39,825 nucleotides of DNA from the NCBI GenBank assembly GCA_021789895.1, contig JAJYIU010000031.1:1-39825 (forward strand), in the 5' to 3' direction. Both the position numbers and the translations under genes were made by a program. The notes beneath the pieces were generated by a model. That model searched no databases. It was given only the letters and a program-made list of their open reading frames with translations, and had not been told where the DNA came from. Shown here in pieces: positions 31,495 through 39,482 of the stretch. The DNA comes from Acidobacteriota bacterium. Its GTDB lineage: Bacteria; Acidobacteriota; Terriglobia; Terriglobales; SCQP01. The number at the start of each line of letters is the position of its first letter. Within the stretch, counting starts at the first letter, position 1.

Positions 31495-32904
31495 TCAGTC
31501 GAGCGGCACTTCTTCCAGCCATTGCGCCGGATGCGCGCTCCAGCCCAACTCGGATTTTATGCGCTGCGCCAGCGCTTCGGCCGCGGCGGCTTCGCCGTGC
31601 ACCAGGAAGATGCGCCGCGGCGGCTTCGGCATCTGGTGCAGCCAGGCCACCATCTCTTCCGCATCGGCATGATCGGAAAATTCCTCGAAAGCCGCCACCT
31701 GGGCGCGCACTTCGACCGCCTGCTTGTGTATAAAAACCGGCGATTTGCCCGTGCGTATGAGAAAGCCCAGGGTGCCGGGCGACTGGTAGCCGACAAACAG
31801 CACCAAGTTGCGGGGATCGGGCAGGCGCAGCGCCAGATGGTGCACCACGCGGCCGCCGGTGGCCATGCCGCTGGAAGAAATAATGATCATTGGCCCGCCC
31901 TGGGCATTGACGGCGCGGCTCGCCTGCGGGCTGCGGTCGAAGAAGACGTGATCCCAGTTTTGCGGCGGGCCGTAGCGGCGGATCAGGTCGCGGGTTTCGG
32001 AGTTGAATTCATCCGCATGACGCAAGAAAATCTCGATCGCCGCCAGCGCCATGGGGCTATCCAGGTGTATGGGCGCGCGCGGCACCTGGCCCGCCTCTAT
32101 CAGGTGCTTGATCAGGAAAAGCAGCTTCTGCGTGCGCTCGACCGCGAAAGCGGGAATCACTACCACGCCCCCGCGTTCAAGCGCGGCGCGCAGCGCGGCG
32201 GCCAGCTTGGGCGCCACGTCTTCGTGCGGGTGCAGGCGGTCGCCATAAGTGGATTCCATCACCAGGTAATCCACGTCTGCGGGCGGCTCGGGGCCGCGGC
32301 CGAGAGTTTGCGACTCGCCCTGGCGCAAGCGTCCGAGATCGCCGGTAAACAGAATGCGGCGCGCTTCGGCCCCCGCGCCCAGATGGAACTCCGCAAAACA
32401 GGAGCCCAGAATATGGGCGGCGCGATGCAGGCGGACCTCGCAGCCCGGGCTCAAGACCAGCGGCTCTTCCAGCGGGCGGGGCTGCACCAGCGACAGCGCC
32501 CGCCGCGCATCCACTTCGGTGTAGAGCGGCAACGCGGGCTGGTGGCGGGTAAGCCCGCGGCGGTTGCGAAATTCGGCATCTTCTTCCTGCAGCCTGCCGG
32601 AATCGGGCAGCAACACGCCCATCAATTCAGCCGTGCCTTGCGAGGCATAAACCGGCCCGCGATAGCCATCCCGCACCAGCCGCGGGAGATAGCCGGTGTG
32701 GTCGAGATGGGCGTGGGTCAGCACCAGCGACCGCAACTGCCCGATTTCCACCGGCAGCGGCTGCCAGTTGCGCTCGCGCAGGCTTTTCTCGCCCTGGAAC
32801 ATGCCGCAATCAATTAAATAACGCTCGCCATCGCTGGTGAGCAGGTGCCGCGAGCCGGTCACCGAGCCGGCGGCGCCGAGGAAGCGCAAGCTGAGTTGGG
32901 CCAT
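31495..32904 (-). CDS. Metallo-beta-lactamase/beta-CASP nuclease (CPSF-like)
   Basis: A 469-residue predicted RNA nuclease. It has the metal motif THAHLDH (63-69), then the beta-CASP region with GDLGR and MESTYGDR. SSSGMATGGRVVHH, FSDHADAEEM and LVHGE are typical of YSH1/CPSF-73-like bacterial proteins. The length agrees with single-chain bacterial members. ATG 32904 has AGGAG seven bases upstream, a good site; the in-frame codons further upstream are Arg-rich and unlike the family. These enzymes process or degrade RNA with zinc. It lies 195 bases upstream of lpdA on the same strand and is divergent from lipA; no functional link with lipoate is evident. Confidence 0.92.
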   Translation of the reverse strand: MAQLSLRFLGAAGSVTGSRHLLTSDGERYLIDCGMFQGEKSLRERNWQPLPVEIGQLRSLVLTHAHLDHTGYLPRLVRDGYRGPVYASQGTAELMGVLLPDSGRLQEEDAEFRNRRGLTRHQPALPLYTEVDARRALSLVQPRPLEEPLVLSPGCEVRLHRAAHILGSCFAEFHLGAGAEARRILFTGDLGRLRQGESQTLGRGPEPPADVDYLVMESTYGDRLHPHEDVAPKLAAALRAALERGGVVVIPAFAVERTQKLLFLIKHLIEAGQVPRAPIHLDSPMALAAIEIFLRHADEFNSETRDLIRRYGPPQNWDHVFFDRSPQASRAVNAQGGPMIIISSSGMATGGRVVHHLALRLPDPRNLVLFVGYQSPGTLGFLIRTGKSPVFIHKQAVEVRAQVAAFEEFSDHADAEEMVAWLHQMPKPPRRIFLVHGEAAAAEALAQRIKSELGWSAHPAQWLEEVPLD

Positions 32905-33048
32905 TCGCTGCTCCTCTGCCGTAGAGAGCGGAGATTCAACCGCAGACGGGGCCAGAGTAGCAGAAGCCCGAGGGGCAAGGGTGCGGCGGCGGCGCGAGTA
33001 TCGCCGCTGCCATTCCAACCGGCATGTGGTTAAACTGGAAATTAGTAC

Positions 33049-33960
33049 ATGAGCGCCCCGGCATTAATCCAGATCGCCGCCCGAGCGCAGCCGCCGGCGC
33101 GGCCGGAGTGGCTGCGGTCGCGCGCGCCGTTTGGCGAAAATTACCACCGGCTGAAAAAGCTGGCGCGCGGGCTGGAGCTGCATACGGTATGCGAATCGGC
33201 CCGCTGTCCCAACCTGGGAGAATGCTGGCACCACGGCACGGCTACGTTCATGCTGCTGGGCGATATATGCACCCGGCGCTGCGGCTTTTGCGCCGTCCCC
33301 AAGGGACGCCCGCTGCCGATTGATTGGGACGAGCCACGGCGCGTGGCCGAGGCCGTCGCCACGCTGGGCCTGCGCCATGCCGTGCTGACCTCGGTCAACC
33401 GCGATGACGATAACCTGGGCGGAGCCCGCATCTTCGCGCAGAGCATTGCCGCCATACGCAAGCTCGCCTCCGGCTGCAACATCGAAGTGCTGATTCCCGA
33501 CTTCAAGGGCAGCCGCGAAGCGCTCGAAATCGTCATCGCCGCCCGGCCGGAAATCCTCAATCACAACACCGAGACCGTTCCCGAGCTCTACCGCTTCGTG
33601 CGCCCTGGCGCCCGCTTCGAACGCTCGCTGGAACTTTTGGCCAGGGTGAAAGAGATCGCGCCGGCCATGCTGTCGAAAACCGGCCTGATGCTCGGGTTGG
33701 GCGAGACCCGGGATCAACTCGAAGCGGCCTTGCGCCGCCTGGCCGCGACCGGCTGCGATATCCTTACCCTCGGCCAATACCTGCAGCCGACGCGCAATCA
33801 TCTGCCGGTCAAGCGCTTTTATCCGCCGGAGGAATTTACCGAATGGCGGCGTTTCGGGCTCGCATGCGGATTCCGCCACGTCGAATCGGGCCCGCTGGTC
33901 CGCAGCTCTTACCATGCCCACGCCCAGGCCGAAGGGCTGGCGCCATCTGTGCAAAACTAG
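33049..33960 (+). CDS. lipA: Lipoyl synthase
   Basis: A 303-residue radical SAM enzyme that inserts two sulfurs into octanoyl-lipoyl domains. It has the auxiliary cluster motif C48-x4-C53-x5-C59 ([12 protein letters not shown]), the radical SAM cluster C74-x3-C78-x2-C81 (CTRRCGFC) and the C-terminal RSSYHA (285-290) whose serine ligates the auxiliary cluster. All ligands are present and the length is standard. It starts at ATG 33049 with only a weak ribosome site. The gene is divergent from the beta-CASP gene by 144 bases. Together with lipB at 29 kb and the E2 substrate at 25 kb, the window carries the full endogenous lipoylation route. Confidence 0.97.
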   Translation: MSAPALIQIAARAQPPARPEWLRSRAPFGENYHRLKKLARGLELHTVCESARCPNLGECWHHGTATFMLLGDICTRRCGFCAVPKGRPLPIDWDEPRRVAEAVATLGLRHAVLTSVNRDDDNLGGARIFAQSIAAIRKLASGCNIEVLIPDFKGSREALEIVIAARPEILNHNTETVPELYRFVRPGARFERSLELLARVKEIAPAMLSKTGLMLGLGETRDQLEAALRRLAATGCDILTLGQYLQPTRNHLPVKRFYPPEEFTEWRRFGLACGFRHVESGPLVRSSYHAHAQAEGLAPSVQN

Positions 33961-33978
33961 GGGCGGTCCATATTTATA

Positions 33979-33994
33979 GTGGAATAAATTCCAC
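33979..33994 (+). terminator. Small hairpin after lipA
   Basis: GTGGAA (33979-33984) pairs with TTCCAC (33989-33994) around TAAA, 18 bases after the lipA stop, in the AT-rich gap before the kinase gene. No T-run follows. An AAGGAG at 34027-34032 in the same gap serves no open frame that I can find. Confidence 0.25.
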
Positions 33995-34074
33995 CGAGCA
34001 ACCCAAGACGTAATTTTCCTCTACTTAAGGAGAATCCCAGTACAATTGGTATCAATCTAATCCGATAGGCGCTC

Positions 34075-35673
34075 GTGTTTTCTAATCAACTTTTTTTCGG
34101 CACAGGAGATAGCGCCGACGTACTCTATTCCGGATCGGCAGGGTGGACGACTTCATCCCTGCTCGACCCACCCCCTAAAAGACCCATCCCGGGCACGAAC
34201 TCGCAGAAGAAAACGCGCCAGCAGGGCTGGCTTGCGAGAGGCTGGGTTCGCCTGGGCGCCGGTATTGCCGCCGCCGTCGCCTTGCATGCGGTGTTGTGGA
34301 ATCTTTTGTCCTTGAGCCATGCCGCGGTTGGCTACTGGTATCTGGTGTATTTGCCGGCGCTGGCTTTTCTGGTTCTGTTGTTCAATTGGGTATGCGGCGC
34401 AGCTTTGCTGGGCTGCTTAAGCTTCAGCCGGCTTTTCAATTGGCCCTGGGGCCACCTGGGCCATTCGTTTGCGCTATTGCCCTTGTTGACGTTGGGCGCG
34501 CTGCTGGTTTCTTTCCTGCAATGGAATCAGGTGAAGCACCGGCATCATTCCATGCTGGAAGCCAAGTGGCGCCAACTGCTGGGGGGCATGGACGAGGCGG
34601 TGTACTTCTTCAATGCCAGCGAACTTCTGGTTTGCGCCAGCCCGGCGGCGGTGCGGCTCAGCCACCAGCCGTACGCGCTGATGCGCGGCATGACGATCGA
34701 TCAGTTGCTCGCCGGCGATGGGCATCCCTGGGTAACAGTCGGCGCGGCCGCGGCGGGCGCAGCCGCCGGGCACGAACACAACAGCATACGCAAGGCGCTG
34801 CATACGAACCTGCCGGTGAAAGTGGAGTACCTGATTCCCGGTGCCGCGCCGCAACTGCCGTCGCGCAATCTAACCGGCGCCGCCCTGCCCTGGAAAATCT
34901 CCGGCCACAAAGCCGCCGGGGTGGTGCTGGTGCTGCGCGACCAGACCGTCGAACGGCAGTTGGAAACGCGCATGGCCGAAGCCGAACGCCACCTGGCCAT
35001 CGGTCAAATGGCGGCCGGCATTACCCACGATTTCAACAACATTCTCGAAGTCATCGAAAAAGCCACCGCCATTCTCGCGCTCAACCTGGGTGAGTCGAAC
35101 CAGGAGCAGCAAAATTATCTGCGCGCCATCCATCTGGGCGTGGTGCGCGGCGGCGAGACGCTGCGCCGGCTGCGCGAATACCTTTCCGGCGGCGTCAGCG
35201 GCCAGGACGCGCTGGATATCTCCGACCTGGCCCGCGACGCGGTCGAGCTGACGCGTCCGCTCTGGCGGCATCAGGAAACTCACATTCGCCTGGTTTCCGA
35301 CCTGCAGCCGGTGCTGCCGGTGCGCGGTAACGCGGTGGATCTGCGGCGGCTGCTGACCAACCTGCTGCTGAACGCGCTCGAAGCGGTCAAGGAAAACGGC
35401 GGCCAGGTGAGCATACATACCCAGAACGATGGGCTGTGCGTGCGCTGCCGCGTCGCCGACAACGGTCCGGGGATTCCGCTGGAACATCAGGCTTACATCT
35501 TCCGGCCGTACTTCACCACCAAATCCGCGGGCTCGGGCCTGGGGCTGGCGGAATCGCAAAAGATCGCCTTATCGCACCACGGCCGGCTCAGCTTCACCAG
35601 CCAGCCCGGTCAGGGGACCGAGTTCGTGCTCGAGCTGCCGGCGATTCCGGCAACGATGGCGCAATCGGCGTAA
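34075..35673 (+). CDS. Orphan membrane sensor histidine kinase
   Basis: A 532-residue protein. After a polar N-terminus, hydrophobic segments at about 60-80, 85-117 and 130-145 anchor it in the membrane without a large periplasmic loop. A PAS-like region follows (about 160-290; GGMDEAVYFFNASELLVCASPAA). The phosphoacceptor is H318 (MAAGITHDFNNIL). The ATPase domain has an N box (LLTNLLLNALEAV), G1 (VADNGPGIP), and F/G2 boxes (FRPYFTTKSAGSGLGLA). The THDFNNIL type resembles NtrB-like kinases. It opens with GTG 34075, immediately bounded by an upstream stop. No response regulator is adjacent, so the partner lies elsewhere. Signal unknown. Confidence 0.9.
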   Translation: MFSNQLFFGTGDSADVLYSGSAGWTTSSLLDPPPKRPIPGTNSQKKTRQQGWLARGWVRLGAGIAAAVALHAVLWNLLSLSHAAVGYWYLVYLPALAFLVLLFNWVCGAALLGCLSFSRLFNWPWGHLGHSFALLPLLTLGALLVSFLQWNQVKHRHHSMLEAKWRQLLGGMDEAVYFFNASELLVCASPAAVRLSHQPYALMRGMTIDQLLAGDGHPWVTVGAAAAGAAAGHEHNSIRKALHTNLPVKVEYLIPGAAPQLPSRNLTGAALPWKISGHKAAGVVLVLRDQTVERQLETRMAEAERHLAIGQMAAGITHDFNNILEVIEKATAILALNLGESNQEQQNYLRAIHLGVVRGGETLRRLREYLSGGVSGQDALDISDLARDAVELTRPLWRHQETHIRLVSDLQPVLPVRGNAVDLRRLLTNLLLNALEAVKENGGQVSIHTQNDGLCVRCRVADNGPGIPLEHQAYIFRPYFTTKSAGSGLGLAESQKIALSHHGRLSFTSQPGQGTEFVLELPAIPATMAQSA

Positions 35674-35701
35674 GCGCCGGCAGCCGCCGGGCGTGGAGCG
35701 T

Positions 35702-36568
35702 CTAGCCCCGGCGCACGATGGCAATGCCCCATAGCGCGAGCAGCAGCAATCCGATATAGCCGTTGACGGTAAAGAAAGCGGCATTGACGCGGGAAAGATC
35801 GCCGGGGCGCACCAGCGAATGCTCCCAGGCCAGCAGCAGCGCGACGGCGGCGAGCCCAATCCAGCCCAGCGCGCCCAGCGGGTCGAGCCGCAGCAAGACG
35901 ATCAGCAACGTCAACATGCAGAGATGGCAGGCCTGCGCGACGCGGAGCGAGCGGGCGATGCCGAAGCGCTTGGGCAGGGAAAAAAGATCCGGGCGGCTGG
36001 CGTCGAAGTCGTAATCCTGGCAGGCATAGAGAATATCGAAGCCGGCGCCCCAGAGCAGGACCGCGCCGCTGAGCGGCAGGATGAGGGGGGAAAAGCTGCC
36101 GCGCACGGCGATCCAGGCGGCGGCGGGGGCGATGCCCATGGCCAGTCCCAGAAACCAATGCGAGAGCCAGGTAAAGCGCTTGGTGTAGGAATAGAGCGTG
36201 ACGATGGCCAGCGCCGGCAGCGAAAGCTCGAACGCCAGCCGGTTTAATTGCCAGGCGGCCAGCTCGAAGACGGCCGCGCTGGCGAGGAAAAAGCCGATGG
36301 CGAAGCGCAGGCTGAGCTGTCCGCTGGGCAGGGCGCGCTGCCGTGTGCGGGGGTTGTAGGCGTCAATGCGGCGGTCGGCGATGCGGTTGAAGGTCATCGC
36401 CGCCGAGCGCGCGCCGACCATGGCCACCACGATCCAGGCCAGCACCCGCCAGGGCGGCCAGCCGCCGGCGGCCAGCAGCGCGCCGAGCAGGGCGAACGGC
36501 AGGGCGAAGACGGAGTGCTCGAACTTGATCATCTCCAGCGTTCGCCGGGTTGAGGTCAGCAGGCGCAT
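35702..36568 (-). CDS. UbiA-family prenyltransferase (4-hydroxybenzoate/MqnP-like)
   Basis: A 288-residue membrane enzyme with about eight hydrophobic segments. The first Asp-rich motif NRIADRRID (N61, D65, D69) and the second CQDYDFDASRPDLFS (D185 to D189) bind magnesium and the prenyl diphosphate. KFEHSVFALPFALLG and NPRTRQRALPSG are typical of the UbiA-other subgroup, which includes MqnP of the futalosine menaquinone route. A quinone-precursor prenylation role is therefore likely; which precursor is not decidable here. ATG 36568 is the start. The longer frame to 36886 reads through the antisense of tRNA-Pro and was rejected. It converges with the kinase gene, 28 bases apart. Confidence 0.9.
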   Translation of the reverse strand: MRLLTSTRRTLEMIKFEHSVFALPFALLGALLAAGGWPPWRVLAWIVVAMVGARSAAMTFNRIADRRIDAYNPRTRQRALPSGQLSLRFAIGFFLASAAVFELAAWQLNRLAFELSLPALAIVTLYSYTKRFTWLSHWFLGLAMGIAPAAAWIAVRGSFSPLILPLSGAVLLWGAGFDILYACQDYDFDASRPDLFSLPKRFGIARSLRVAQACHLCMLTLLIVLLRLDPLGALGWIGLAAVALLLAWEHSLVRPGDLSRVNAAFFTVNGYIGLLLLALWGIAIVRRG

Positions 36569-36751
36569 GGGCTTGTATGCATGAGGCTTAAACAGGATAG
36601 CAAGGCGGCACGGTGGAGAAGATGACGTCGCGCGCGACTGCGGGCGGGGAAGACGGGCGAAGAGTAGGCAGCGGCGGCAAATGTGGCGGGCGACGCGTCG
36701 GCGGGCAGTACGCGTCGGTGGCGGGGAGGCGGATTCGAGCGGCAGGTAGTT

Positions 36752-36757
36752 TATACT
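36752..36757 (+). promoter_or_regulatory. Possible -10 element for tRNA-Pro
   Basis: TATACT lies 51 bases before the tRNA in otherwise very GC-rich sequence. No good -35 stands at 16-18 bases upstream, so the call is weak. Confidence 0.25.
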
Positions 36758-36808
36758 GGAGACTGCCGGGAGCGCATTCTGCGGCGAGGCGGGATGGCAA
36801 GCGGCAGT

Positions 36809-36885
36809 CGGGGCGTGGCTCAGCCTGGTAGAGCACCTGGTTCGGGACCAGGGGGTCGGTGGTTCAAATCCACTCGCCCCGACCA
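36809..36885 (+). tRNA. tRNA-Pro (anticodon CGG)
   Basis: A 77-base tRNA. Acceptor CGGGGCG pairs with CGCCCCG. The anticodon stem CCTGG/CCAGG holds loop TTCGGGA with anticodon CGG (36843-36845), and the T-loop is TTCAAAT. CCA is encoded (36883-36885). The 3' half (36862-36878) is duplicated exactly at 37535-37551, so this gene has probably served as an integration site. Confidence 0.97.
36862..36878 (+). repeat. Attachment-site-like repeat, left copy (inside tRNA-Pro)
   Basis: GTTCAAATCCACTCGCC covers the T-loop and 3' acceptor strand of tRNA-Pro. This is where tyrosine integrases of islands and phages usually cross over. The identical 17-mer recurs at 37535-37551. Confidence 0.75.
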
Positions 36886-36934
36886 AAGAAAATCAATTAT
36901 TTAGAACCATTCTAAAGTTATCAACCAATCTAAT

Positions 36935-37599
36935 GTGGATGATTTTGTAGATAAGACCCTCACTATCGCCGCATCCGACAAGCTGCTCGCCACCATACCG
37001 CCAATACCCGTATACTGGCGCTTCGCATCTCCGGCCACTCCTTCGGCGATGACGAAATCCTTTCCGGCTGGACGCCCGGCGCGTGCGGCGTCTTTACTGA
37101 CGCCCTGAACCGCGCCCGCCGGCAGCTCGTTTCCGCATTTCAAGCCAAAGCCGCGCATCTCGTGCCCACCGCTCGGCAGACCGACATCTTCGGCGCACTG
37201 GCCAGGCTGGAGGTGGAATTTGGAGCGGATGCAGGCGGGAACAGCGTTCCTAAAACCGTCTGGATTTTTTCGGACATGGTGAACGATACACGGGAATTCC
37301 CGATGCCTCAGCTCCTGAAGCTAGGACCGGAGGTGATGCTCCAGCGCGCGCAAACCGAGCACCTGATGCTTCATTTGGCGCATATCAGAATCCGGATTCG
37401 GGGCGCCTCTACCGCCGGCCTCACGCCGTGGAAATGGCTCGCGATTCGTCAGTTTTGGACGCGGTATTTTATTGCTGCTGGGGCTCATATAGCGGTGTAC
37501 TCGCCTGCAAGCGTCAATCTGGGTGGTGGTGGCAGTTCAAATCCACTCGCCACGGACTTGATTTTAAAGGGCTTACGTGTGGATAATTCTGAAGATTGA
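36935..37599 (+). pseudogene. Frameshifted, 5'-truncated VWA-like protein gene
   Basis: Reading from 36935, one frame gives VDDFVDKTLTIAASDKLL then ATIPP. The similarity then continues in another frame as NTRILALRISGHSFGDDEIL. The two parts join cleanly if one A is restored near 36999-37003, so this is a one-base frameshift. The rest shows VWA-like features: TARQTDIFGAL (third MIDAS-like threonine), VWIFSDMVNDT (acidic strand) and a C-terminal pattern (TPWKWLAIRQFWTRYF) known from uncharacterised acidobacterial proteins. The region before the frameshift is too short for a full domain, so the 5' end is also lost. The last 20 codons run through the right attachment-like repeat and are probably not original. 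Non-functional, moderately sure. Confidence 0.6.
37535..37551 (+). repeat. Attachment-site-like repeat, right copy
   Basis: An exact copy of the 17 bases at 36862-36878, without the rest of a tRNA around it. It bounds a segment of about 670 bases that contains the VWA pseudogene and no integrase, as expected of a decayed element. Confidence 0.75.
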
Positions 37600-37654
37600 T
37601 GACGTGAGGCAACCTGCCTGACGCAGAGCTAAGGATTGCGCTACGATTTAATAG

Positions 37655-38155
37655 ATGGTTAGGCCACCGCGTCGGCATGAAAAACCGTTGCGCCTCATCG
37701 ATCCGGTACCCAGCAATGAGGAACTGGCTGGATTACGAAGACGCATCCGCTATCAAGGGAGTCCGAAGCATAAACTACATCCCGAACGTTTCGGCATGCC
37801 CACCTTTACCGGGAATAGGGGCGATGCTCTTTTATGTGATCACGATGCTGACGTTACCTTTAAGGACATAGGACGGATACCCTTTTGGATGAGCCGTGGC
37901 ATAAAAGCTGGCTTAATTGGGGAGGTACAGGAACAAGGCTTACCACGAGTCATCTGGGCCGTTGCCGACAACGGGTGGATATTTGAAGGGCGGATTACCA
38001 ATGTGACACAAGGCGAATTTCACGGTTATCCTCTACAACCAGGATCGCCAAATGCGCGATTGGTTTATGATCGCTTTTGCACCTGGGTAGAACGTCACAA
38101 GAAGCAAGTCAACAAATTGGCTTTACAGAAGTGCCGTCAGCAATATGGGTTTTGA
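37655..38155 (+). CDS. Hypothetical protein, first gene of a two-gene module
   Basis: A 166-residue soluble protein without signal or membrane segment. A basic N-terminus (RPPRRHEKPLR) leads to conserved-looking runs: HPERFGMPTFTGNRGDALLCDHDA, IPFWMSRGIKAGLIGE, RVIWAVADNGWIFEGRITN and GEFHGYPL. I do not recognise a named domain; proteins of this pattern occur as unnamed hypotheticals in mobile regions of other bacteria. It overlaps or abuts the next gene (ATG 38145 or 38157 against stop 38153-38155), so the two are translationally coupled. GC is clearly lower than in the chromosome to the left. No ribosome site is visible before ATG 37655. A toxin-antitoxin or defence role is conceivable but only from context. 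Confidence 0.7.
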   Translation: MVRPPRRHEKPLRLIDPVPSNEELAGLRRRIRYQGSPKHKLHPERFGMPTFTGNRGDALLCDHDADVTFKDIGRIPFWMSRGIKAGLIGEVQEQGLPRVIWAVADNGWIFEGRITNVTQGEFHGYPLQPGSPNARLVYDRFCTWVERHKKQVNKLALQKCRQQYGF

Positions 38156-39482
38156 TATGGCTACCGAGGCAATTTTTAGCATTGGCTACCGGCGCACGGA
38201 ATCGATTGAAGTGGCGCAAATCGCCATCTACGCATGTGGCAAGTGCGTGAGCCGATTGCTCCGTCGCGAAGAAAGAGAACCATCAGAATACCTGCTAGCA
38301 CCGCCAGAAGAGCTCGCGCGATGGTTAGCCTCGAACTGGTGGCGTATCCGTTGGGAAGCCGTTCCATTAACTGATGAGCTCACCGAAAGCTGGCGTATCG
38401 CCCACGATTTGCGCTCTGTAGGAGGAGGTTATGCATGGCCTAATCTATTAATCTGGGGCGAGGATGCACGAGTGGCTATAAGGGTACAGCCCGACCCAGT
38501 CGGCGTTGTAGGGCCAGTTCAGTTCCTAGCCCAAGCATTTGAGATGCTTCCAGCGGCTAATTTCGAGTCGGGAGTTGATCATTTTTTTCAACAAATCAGG
38601 GCTAATATTTCTACTGAGCTGCGGGAGCTAATCGATGCGCTATACCACGAACGGGTGGACCCTGAGCTATCGATTTGGCGCCGGCTTGAAGCTCGTTTGG
38701 GTTTCGATCCAGATCGTGCACCTGATTCGGTCATGAATGAGTTGGATGATCTCATGAACCGATACAAGGCTATTGATATTGAAGAGGCGGCATCGGCCGC
38801 ACCCGGACCCGATTCGGCGCGCTTGCTCCGCGAGGAAATTGAGCACGCGCAGGGGGAGCAGGCGTGGGAATGCAATCTTGCCCGCATCGGAGAACTAAAA
38901 AGTGCGGGATGGTTGCAACAACAACTAACCGGTAGACTATCTCAAACCGCGCCCTGGAAACAGGGTGAGATGGCAGCAATTCGCTTTCGCAGGGAAAAGG
39001 GGATTGCCGGACCCATTAGCAATAATTTGTTAAGTGAACTCTTAGAGGTGAAGCCGGAGGCATTTGACGCGTTGCCCCCGCAAACAAAGAGTCAGAAACT
39101 TCCATACGCGCTATATATAAGCGGCAATGGCAGTGATCGGATACTCCCTAGATCAAATTGGCCGGCAGGGCGCAGGTTTGAATTCGCACGCGCGCTGGGA
39201 GACTTCATAGGAATAGAGCCATCGAATAATCGAGAACTATCGCTCGCTCCTATTGCTCCATCCAAGACTCGGCGCCAAAAATTCCAGCGTTCGTTCGCCG
39301 CTACATTCCTCTGCCCTCTCGAGGAGCTGACCTCTTATATGAATACCGATCAGCCCGAAGAAGAAGACATCAGCGCAGCGGCCCAACATTTTTCTGTTTC
39401 CAACTGGCTCGTAGAGTCGACGCTGATGAACAATGGCCTACTACCACGTCGAGAATTCGGCCAAATAGTTGAAGGTGTGTAG
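38145..39482 (+). CDS. Hypothetical protein with degenerate ImmA/IrrE-like C-terminal domain
   Basis: A 445-residue soluble protein. The N-terminal half (WWRIRWEAVPL, SWRIAHDLRSVGGGYAWPNL) is unassigned. An acidic helical linker follows at about 195-240. The C-terminal 130 residues follow the ImmA/IrrE metallopeptidase layout: RRFEFARALGDFIG (343-356) where active members have RRFTxAHELGHxx, then QKFQRSFAATFLCPLEEL and FSVSNWLVESTLMNNGLL. Both zinc histidines and the Glu are replaced (R, A, D), so no protease activity is expected. Active ImmA proteins cut repressors of mobile elements or pair with XRE antitoxins; this one may only bind. The start may be ATG 38157, one base after the upstream stop. 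Confidence 0.65.
   Translation: MGFDMATEAIFSIGYRRTESIEVAQIAIYACGKCVSRLLRREEREPSEYLLAPPEELARWLASNWWRIRWEAVPLTDELTESWRIAHDLRSVGGGYAWPNLLIWGEDARVAIRVQPDPVGVVGPVQFLAQAFEMLPAANFESGVDHFFQQIRANISTELRELIDALYHERVDPELSIWRRLEARLGFDPDRAPDSVMNELDDLMNRYKAIDIEEAASAAPGPDSARLLREEIEHAQGEQAWECNLARIGELKSAGWLQQQLTGRLSQTAPWKQGEMAAIRFRREKGIAGPISNNLLSELLEVKPEAFDALPPQTKSQKLPYALYISGNGSDRILPRSNWPAGRRFEFARALGDFIGIEPSNNRELSLAPIAPSKTRRQKFQRSFAATFLCPLEELTSYMNTDQPEEEDISAAAQHFSVSNWLVESTLMNNGLLPRREFGQIVEGV

Noticed and set aside
36569-36886. N-terminal extension of the UbiA frame beginning MVGASGFEPPTPWSRTRC
   Set aside because: It is the antisense translation of tRNA-Pro, a familiar false reading frame; the enzyme starts at 36568.
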